A DNA stretch of 64,000 nucleotides, taken from Bacillota bacterium (GTDB lineage Bacteria > Bacillota > Clostridia > Christensenellales > Aristaeellaceae). The notes below the pieces were generated by a model, which did not search any database, was not told where the DNA came from, and saw only the letters and a list, made by a program, of their open reading frames with translations. Position numbers and translations under genes: made by a program. The first letter of the stretch is position 1; each line of letters begins with the position of its first letter. This document shows, one piece after another, positions 58,785 through 64,000 of the stretch. Location: positions 1 through 64,000 of the forward strand of contig JAEYPB010000077.1 in assembly GCA_023411175.1 (NCBI GenBank), given 5' to 3'.

Positions 58785-59939
58785 ATGACCAAAAAAGAGA
58801 GCCGCCGCGCAAACTACATCTCCGCCCGGGAATCCCGCCGTATATCTCGGGAGAACCGGCGCATTACCGGCGAATTGGAAAAAAAGCTGAACCGAAGGCA
58901 CGTGCCCGAGGCGGAGTATCTCTGCCAGATGCGCGACCCGAAGAACGTGGTCGAGTTTGACAACCTCTCCACCAGCTTTTTTACGGACATCGGCGTGGTC
59001 AAGGCGGTCAACGGCGTATCCTTCGACGTGCCCCAGGGCAAGACCGTGGGCGTCGTGGGCGAATCCGGCTGCGGAAAGTCGGTCACGAGCCTATCGCTGA
59101 TGCAGCTCCTGCAGCGTCCGCAGGGACAGATCACCGGCGGCGCAATCCGCCTGAATTTGGGCGACCGGGCCATCGACGTGGCAAAGACCCCCGGCTACGC
59201 GATGCAGCGCATCCGCGGCAATTCCGTCGCCATGATCTTTCAGGAGCCGATGACCAGCCTCAACCCGATCTTCAAAATCGGCGATCAGGTGGACGAGGTC
59301 ATCGCGCTGCACACGGATCTGGACAAGGAGGGCGTAAAGAGGCGCGCATTGGAAGCCCTTGAAATGGTGGGCATCGCCGATGCGGCGCGGGTTTACGACA
59401 TGTTCCCCCACGAACTCTCCGGCGGCATGCGCCAGCGGGTCATGATCGCAATGGCGCTCAGCTGCAATCCCCGGCTTATCATTGCCGACGATCCGACCAC
59501 GGCTCTGGATGTGACCATCCAGGCGCAGATTCTCGACCTTCTCGGAAACCTCAAGGACCGGATCAACGCCTCCATCATGCTGATCACCCACGATCTGGGC
59601 GTCATCGCTGAAATGGCGGACTATGTGGTGGTCATGTATGCCGGGCGCGTGGTGGAGCGCGGCACCGCGAAGGAGGTCTTCCTGTCGCCGGCACATCCGT
59701 ACACCGTCGGCCTCATGGCGTCGAAGCCGGTCATCAACCGCGAGGTCGAGCGGCTGTTCTCCATCCCCGGCGCCGTGCCAAACCCCATCAATATGCCGGA
59801 CTACTGCTTCTTCCGAGATCGGTGCGACAAGCGGTGCGACCGTTGCGCGGGCGCTTATCCCGGAGAAATCGCGCTGACAGCCACCCACAAGGTATCCTGC
59901 TGGCTGCACGAGCGCGCGGAGGAGGGTGACGGCAAATGA
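58785..59939 (+). CDS. Peptide ABC transporter ATP-binding protein, DppD/OppD type
   Basis: This 384-residue ATPase has Walker A GESGCGKS (about 90-97), signature LSGGMRQRV, Walker B LIIADDPT with the aspartate followed by D rather than the usual E at the catalytic position, and the C-terminal cysteine motif CFFRDRCDKRCDRC of the oligopeptide family. The first ~48 residues are an extra, strongly basic segment (RESRRISRENRRITGELEK region) absent from usual DppD, which normally begins at about residue 52 here. The start ATG at 58785 lacks a strong Shine-Dalgarno but lies 10 bases after the permease stop (AGGCGATCTAA). Confidence 0.92.
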   Translation: MTKKESRRANYISARESRRISRENRRITGELEKKLNRRHVPEAEYLCQMRDPKNVVEFDNLSTSFFTDIGVVKAVNGVSFDVPQGKTVGVVGESGCGKSVTSLSLMQLLQRPQGQITGGAIRLNLGDRAIDVAKTPGYAMQRIRGNSVAMIFQEPMTSLNPIFKIGDQVDEVIALHTDLDKEGVKRRALEALEMVGIADAARVYDMFPHELSGGMRQRVMIAMALSCNPRLIIADDPTTALDVTIQAQILDLLGNLKDRINASIMLITHDLGVIAEMADYVVVMYAGRVVERGTAKEVFLSPAHPYTVGLMASKPVINREVERLFSIPGAVPNPINMPDYCFFRDRCDKRCDRCAGAYPGEIALTATHKVSCWLHERAEEGDGK

Positions 59940-60913
59940 CCGAGAACATTCTGGAGGTTCGAGACCTCGTCAAGCATTATCCTGTAAGGACCGGCATGTT
60001 CGGCCGCGTGGTGGGAAAGGTGCGCGCGGTGGACGGCGTCAGCTTCTCCATCCCACGCGGCAGCACGATGGGCCTTGTGGGCGAGTCCGGCTGTGGCAAG
60101 ACCACCGTGGGCAAGACCATCCTGCGGCTGACGGACCGAACCAGCGGTTCCGTCATGTTTGACGGCCGCGAGCTTTTCGACCTCACCCCCCGCGAGATGC
60201 GCGCGATCCGGCCGCGCATCCAGATCATATTTCAGGACCCATATTCCAGCCTGTCACCGAGGCTTCCGGTTTCGGAGATCATCGGCGAAGCCGTGCGCGA
60301 GCATCGCATCGTGCCGGAGCGCGAGTTGGACGGGTACATCACCGAAATCATGCGCGCCTGCGGCCTGCAGCCCTATCATAAGGACCGCTACCCCCACGAG
60401 TTCTCGGGCGGCCAGCGACAGCGCATCTGCATCGCCCGGGCGCTGGCGCTGAAGCCCGACTTTATCGTCTGCGACGAGCCCGTGTCGGCGCTGGACGTGT
60501 CGATTCAGGCACAGATCATCAACCTGCTTTCGGATCTTCAAAAGCAGTTCGGCATGGCGTACCTGTTCATCTCCCACGATCTTTCGGTGGTGGAGCACAT
60601 CTCAGACGCCGTGGGCGTGATGTACCTGGGCACGATGGTGGAATACGCTAATAAGCAAGAGCTTTTCAAAAACCCGCTGCACCCCTACACCCGCGCGCTG
60701 TTCTCCGCCATCCCGATGCCGGACCCCACCGCCAAGATGGAGCGGATCCTTCTGAAGGGGTCGATCCCCTCGCCGGCGAATCCTCCCTCCGGATGCAAGT
60801 TCCATACCCGCTGCCCGAACTGCATGGAGATTTGCGGCAAGGTTTCACCGGAGCCCCGCGACGTGGGCGGGCACATGGTGGCCTGCCACCTGTACAGCAA
60901 TGAAACGCCCTGA
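59936..60913 (+). CDS. Peptide ABC transporter ATP-binding protein, DppF/OppF type
   Basis: This 325-residue ATPase has Walker A GESGCGKTT (about 48-56), the Q-loop IFQDPYSSLSPR, signature EFSGGQRQRI, Walker B FIVCDEPVSALD and the C-terminal HTRCPNCMEIC oligopeptide-family motif. It pairs with DppD as a heterodimer. ATGA overlap with dppD couples their translation. Length and motifs are all normal, in contrast to its enlarged partners in this operon. Confidence 0.94.
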   Translation: MTENILEVRDLVKHYPVRTGMFGRVVGKVRAVDGVSFSIPRGSTMGLVGESGCGKTTVGKTILRLTDRTSGSVMFDGRELFDLTPREMRAIRPRIQIIFQDPYSSLSPRLPVSEIIGEAVREHRIVPERELDGYITEIMRACGLQPYHKDRYPHEFSGGQRQRICIARALALKPDFIVCDEPVSALDVSIQAQIINLLSDLQKQFGMAYLFISHDLSVVEHISDAVGVMYLGTMVEYANKQELFKNPLHPYTRALFSAIPMPDPTAKMERILLKGSIPSPANPPSGCKFHTRCPNCMEICGKVSPEPRDVGGHMVACHLYSNETP

Positions 60914-61133
60914 GTCCATCCGGGAGGACGACGGCCGCGTCATCGCCGACATGGCGCCGCTTTCCGGCTCCGACCGGGACGATGCGCCCCGCCCGGATAT
61001 TCCGCCCATGACGAAGGCGGAAACCCGGCGCTTTATCGTAAGCGCCACGCTGGCGGGCCTTCTGGTTGCGGCCATCTTGAGCCTGGCGGTGGTCGGCCTG
61101 GTGCTGTTCTGCCAGTTCGTCTGGTTCCGCTGA
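60900..61133 (+). CDS. Small single-pass membrane protein after the peptide ABC operon
   Basis: A 77-residue protein that I do not recognise. An acidic, proline-rich cytoplasmic stretch (1-40) is followed by one membrane helix (about 48-74) rich in Leu/Val/Ala and ending in FCQFVWFR. It overlaps the dppF stop by 14 bases and has no clear ribosome site, so it would depend on coupling to dppF. The frame is open from the start with no internal stop, but its reality is moderately certain only. Confidence 0.55.
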   Translation: MKRPESIREDDGRVIADMAPLSGSDRDDAPRPDIPPMTKAETRRFIVSATLAGLLVAAILSLAVVGLVLFCQFVWFR

Positions 61134-61221
61134 GAGCGGCGTCCCAATTCATCATTTCAGGAAAGGTTGCGTCATCATAGCAATCCGACGCGCGCATACT
61201 ATCATCTTGGAGAGTGATTTT

Positions 61222-61353
61222 ATGACCGCATTGCTGGTTCACATCGCAAATTTTCTGATCTGGCCCGCCATAGGCTTCGCGGTCTACGCGGTCGTCCGAC
61301 TAATCTTGAGCGCCGTCTCCCGCATCCGCGGGAAGGCGGACAACGGGAGGTAA
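61222..61353 (+). CDS. Tiny membrane peptide (43 residues) before mrp
   Basis: ATG 61222 opens a 43-residue frame (MTALLVHIANFLIWPAIGF at the start) with one hydrophobic helix (about 3-31) and a basic tail ending RIRGKADNGR. A GGAG at 61209-61212 lies nine bases upstream. Its last codons contain the GGGAGG site used by mrp, whose ATG is four bases after its stop, so the two are probably co-translated. No homologue is recalled. Confidence 0.5.
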   Translation: MTALLVHIANFLIWPAIGFAVYAVVRLILSAVSRIRGKADNGR

Positions 61354-61357
61354 TACC

Positions 61358-62206
61358 ATGAGTGAATCCTGTTCCCACGACTGTTCCAGCTGCGGAGCTT
61401 CCTGCGGCGAGCGCACGGCAAGCTTTCAGGAGCCGGCGAACCCCGGCAGCCGCGTCCGCCGGGTCATCGGCGTGGTCAGCGGCAAGGGCGGCGTCGGCAA
61501 ATCGCTGGTCACAACGCTGCTCGCGGTCAACGCACGGCGGCAGAATCTGAGGGTCGGCATACTGGACGCGGACATCACCGGCCCCTCGATTCCCAAGGCC
61601 TTCGGCCTGACCGATAAGGCCACCGGCAACGATATGGGCATATTCCCCGTCTTTACGAAGACGGGCATCCGCACCATGAGCCTCAACCTGCTCATCGAAG
61701 ACGACAACGACCCGGTGGTCTGGCGCGGCCCGGTCATCGCCGGGACGGTAAAGCAGTTCTGGACGGACGTCGTCTGGGGCGATCTGGACATTCTCTTTAT
61801 CGACATGCCGCCGGGAACCGGTGATGTGCCGCTGACGGTCTTCCAGTCTCTGCCGGTGGACGGGGTAATCGTCGTCTCCACGCCGCAGGAACTGGTCCAG
61901 ATGGTGGTGGAAAAGGCCATCCGCATGGCGGGCATGATGAACGTGCCCGTGCTGGCGCTCGTTGAGAACATGTCCTATGCCCAGTGCCCCGACTGTGGCA
62001 AACGCTTTTTCCCCTTTGGAGACAGCCATCTTGAGGAGGTCGCCGCGGCCCACGGGGTGCAGGCGGCGGCGCGGCTCCCGATCCAGGGCAAACTGTCCGC
62101 CGCGGTAGACAAGGGCATGATCGAGCTCTACGAGGGCGACTGGCTGGACGGTGTTTCCCGGTTGATTCAGACGCTCCCCGAAAAGCCGGAGCCTCGGGAA
62201 AACTGA
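61358..62206 (+). CDS. Mrp/NBP35-family Fe-S carrier ATPase
   Basis: This 282-residue P-loop ATPase carries iron-sulfur clusters to apoproteins. It has a cysteine-rich N terminus (four Cys within residues 5-16, CSHDCSSCGASC), the deviant Walker A GKGGVGKS (about 43-50), DADITGPS, the DMPPGTGDVPLT motif (about 149-160), and the cluster-binding CPDC near residue 210. Both cysteine sites resemble NBP35-type rather than minimal Mrp proteins. ATG 61358 follows GGGAGG. A strong terminator ends the unit. Confidence 0.93.
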   Translation: MSESCSHDCSSCGASCGERTASFQEPANPGSRVRRVIGVVSGKGGVGKSLVTTLLAVNARRQNLRVGILDADITGPSIPKAFGLTDKATGNDMGIFPVFTKTGIRTMSLNLLIEDDNDPVVWRGPVIAGTVKQFWTDVVWGDLDILFIDMPPGTGDVPLTVFQSLPVDGVIVVSTPQELVQMVVEKAIRMAGMMNVPVLALVENMSYAQCPDCGKRFFPFGDSHLEEVAAAHGVQAAARLPIQGKLSAAVDKGMIELYEGDWLDGVSRLIQTLPEKPEPREN

Positions 62207-62230
62207 TTCCATTCGCAAAAACTCCATATA

Positions 62231-62272
62231 AAACGCTGCCACCGACGATGTTCGCCGGTGGCAGCGTTTTTT
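62231..62272 (+). terminator. Terminator after mrp
   Basis: A 14-base-pair stem (AAACGCTGCCACCG) with an 11-base loop and a T6 run, 25 bases after the mrp stop and 18 bases from the opposing gene's stop. Confidence 0.9.
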
Positions 62273-62289
62273 AAGCCTTTACACCATTG

Positions 62290-64000
62290 TCAGTCTCCGC
62301 CGCCGTCCGGAATGGATGTCGGGCGGGGCTCGGCCTCGGTTTTCAGCATTTTGTCGATGAAAAGGCGCGCGACTTCTCCGTCGATGAGGGCGTCGTCCGG
62401 CGCCACTTTTCCGGTGTCGTGGTACAGCCCCGTCGAGAGCAGCTTTTCAACGTCATCGCTATCCAGCTGCTTTTCGCGCCCGAGGGCCATGCGCAGCCTG
62501 CCGACAGCCTCGGAATGCCTGTGTTCCGAGTCACTTTGCTTGTCGAGGCTGGACAGAATCTGCAGCAGCATGTCGGACTTCACCTGGCGGTTCAGCGCCA
62601 GCTTTTCCCGGTACATGCTGTCTTCCGCCGACCTGTAGATGGCGTCAATATCTTCTCCGACGCCATTCTTTGTGGCGATACCGAAGGATGCGGTAATCGT
62701 CACATCCTCAACGGCCCTCGCCAACAGCGCCTCCCGGACGCGCTCGACGATGCGCCTAGCCGCTTCGAAGGGCGTGCGCGGCAAAAGCAGCACGAACTCA
62801 TCTCCGCCGATGCGGGCGGCTACATCCGAGGCGCGCAGGCTCGCCCTGAGCACCTGCGCAAAGGTGACCAGCAACTTGTCTCCCGCCATGTGCCCGAAGG
62901 CGTCGTTGATCAGCTTCAAGCCGTTTACGTCGATGAGAACCATCGAAAGCGGCATGTTTTCCGCCGTATCCAGCACTTGCAGCCGCTCGCTGTAGAACCT
63001 TCGGTTGTGCAGGTCCGTCAGCGGGTCGTGCTGATTCAGGTAGAGAATCTGCCGCTCGTTGGATTTCCGGACGGAAACATTCCGGCTAATGCCCACCGCT
63101 TCGAGACCGCCGTAAGCGTTGAAGCGCAGCCGGATCGATACCTCCGTGCAGACGACGGAACCATCCTTTGCGTACTGGTCGATCTCAATCACGGGGTTTG
63201 CGACATCGCCGCCGCTTTCAAATTCTTCCACCCGCTGCGCAAGGTAGGCGCTGACGCGGGCATAGGACTCCTGCGTCATGGAATCCGCGACGCGCTCACG
63301 CAGCGCTTCCTCCGCGGTGAGACCGCGCAGCGAAAACACCGAGGGGCTGATGTACGTGTAGCAGTCCGAACTCAGATCCAGAACCCAAATGACATCCTGT
63401 GCATTTTCGGCCATCAGCCGATACTTTTCTTCGCTGACGCTGAGCGCGCGCTCGGCACACTTGTGCGTGGTCACATCCGTCAGAAAGAAGATCTGCGCCG
63501 TTTTGCCATACCAGTCGATCTGGACGCCCCTGACCTCCAGCCACGCGACGCCGCCACCCGCCGCGGCGCGCAGCGTAACCGGGTTTTCCTGCTCTTTTCC
63601 GTCCGAAACCTCGGCGACAAGATCCTGAGCAATCTCACGGTCGGCGTCGATGAACAGTTCGAAGAAGCACAGACCTTGAAGCGGAGCGCCGGAGAGCCTT
63701 TCAAGCCGGGCATTATGGAGCGCGATTCGCCCGCCCACCACGACGGCGATCGCGTCTGTAGCGTTCTCAAACAGCAGGCGGTACTTGATTTCAGACCGGC
63801 ATAGCGCGTCCGTCCGCTCGTCCAGCGCCCGCGCCATCTCATTGAAGGCATCGGACAGTTCTCCGAGGAAATCAACCTTCTGGTTGAAATCGCCCGCGGC
63901 AATCGCACGGCTCTGCCACACCAAATGCCTCAGCGCGCCCTGCAGCGCCTTCAGCGTCCCGACGGTAAAGCCCCGGCCCGGAATTTCGCTGCTCAGGTCG
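62290..64000 (-). CDS. PAS-GGDEF signalling protein with HAMP and partial HD domain (5' end outside window)
   Basis: The frame is open to the window edge, so the N terminus is missing; a TTG at 63924 is not a real start. The visible order is a HAMP-like segment (AIAAGDFNQKV...LSDAFNEMARAL), two PAS domains (YRLLFENATDAIAVVVGGR and YRLMAENAQDVIWVLDLSS), and a GGDEF domain with intact active site RIGGDEF and DINGLKLIND. It should make cyclic di-GMP. The last ~100 residues start like an HD-GYP domain (LYHDTGKVAPDD) but stop before any GYP motif. A membrane sensor part probably lies upstream. A terminator shared with mrp follows it. Confidence 0.87.
   Translation of the reverse strand, partial: DLSSEIPGRGFTVGTLKALQGALRHLVWQSRAIAAGDFNQKVDFLGELSDAFNEMARALDERTDALCRSEIKYRLLFENATDAIAVVVGGRIALHNARLERLSGAPLQGLCFFELFIDADREIAQDLVAEVSDGKEQENPVTLRAAAGGGVAWLEVRGVQIDWYGKTAQIFFLTDVTTHKCAERALSVSEEKYRLMAENAQDVIWVLDLSSDCYTYISPSVFSLRGLTAEEALRERVADSMTQESYARVSAYLAQRVEEFESGGDVANPVIEIDQYAKDGSVVCTEVSIRLRFNAYGGLEAVGISRNVSVRKSNERQILYLNQHDPLTDLHNRRFYSERLQVLDTAENMPLSMVLIDVNGLKLINDAFGHMAGDKLLVTFAQVLRASLRASDVAARIGGDEFVLLLPRTPFEAARRIVERVREALLARAVEDVTITASFGIATKNGVGEDIDAIYRSAEDSMYREKLALNRQVKSDMLLQILSSLDKQSDSEHRHSEAVGRLRMALGREKQLDSDDVEKLLSTGLYHDTGKVAPDDALIDGEVARLFIDKMLKTEAEPRPTSIPDGGGD

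Noticed and set aside
61220..62242. Leftward frame of 340 codons opposite mrp
   Set aside because: It is a shadow of mrp codons and would start within the mrp terminator region.
62287..63804. Open frame of 505 codons antisense to the PAS-GGDEF gene
   Set aside because: The sense frame has intact PAS and GGDEF motifs; the antisense product shows no domain and starts inside the terminator-proximal region.

Overview
The window looks like a chromosomal piece of a GC-rich, anaerobic Clostridia-type Firmicute, possibly an uncultured Christensenellales-like lineage (my inference). The reasons are strong GGAGG ribosome sites, TTG/GTG starts, YesM/YesN-type sensor pairs, separate secD and secF, an rplM-rpsI operon, a YkvI-type membrane protein, an EfsQnr-like pentapeptide protein, and no tRNA, rRNA, IS element, phage or CRISPR that I could see. 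Most ABC-transporter binding proteins here have a signal peptide but no lipobox cysteine.

Layout. 0-2 kb: end of a MacB-type efflux operon. 2-7.6 kb: birA, secDF, a short KdpD/KdpE pair and a YjbR protein. 7.6-16.6 kb: a complete YtfQRT-YjfF (galactofuranose-type) sugar ABC operon, and upstream on the same strand a lipoprotein YtfQ paralogue, a YesM kinase and a YesN regulator. 16.7-21 kb: a secreted GH25 lysozyme, a TspO-like protein, a small membrane protein and a CorA-like channel. 21-26.4 kb: a second YesN-YesM module with two sugar-binding proteins and no transporter. 26.4-31.3 kb: a hairpin-rich intergenic region, an eight-repeat peptidoglycan-binding lipoprotein and a GT-C-like membrane protein. 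31.5-35.5 kb: a secreted flavinylated reductase, a TIM-barrel epimerase-like protein, a zincin and a VOC protein. 35.5-38.2 kb: rpsI, rplM and two membrane proteins. 38.2-43.4 kb: a Qnr-like protein divergent from type IIA topoisomerase genes. 43.4-48.6 kb: rsmA, upp and a molybdenum hydroxylase operon. 48.8-53.3 kb: a PHP hydrolase, a diacylglycerol kinase-like protein and a nucleotidyltransferase fused to a dead phosphomannomutase domain. 53.4-62.2 kb: an Opp/Dpp-type peptide ABC operon whose proteins carry unusual insertions, two tiny membrane proteins and an Mrp ATPase. 62.3-64 kb: a PAS-GGDEF protein cut by the window edge.

The most unusual observations are: (1) the DppC-like permease has an extracytoplasmic insert built of four roughly 62-residue repeats, and its binding protein and one ATPase partner are also enlarged; (2) two parallel sugar-sensing modules each pair an anchored binding protein with a YesM kinase, and one has no transporter; (3) an EfsQnr-like protein is encoded back-to-back with topoisomerase genes; (4) a phosphomannomutase domain has lost its catalytic and metal motifs. 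All functional statements rest on motif recognition by eye; no database search was run.
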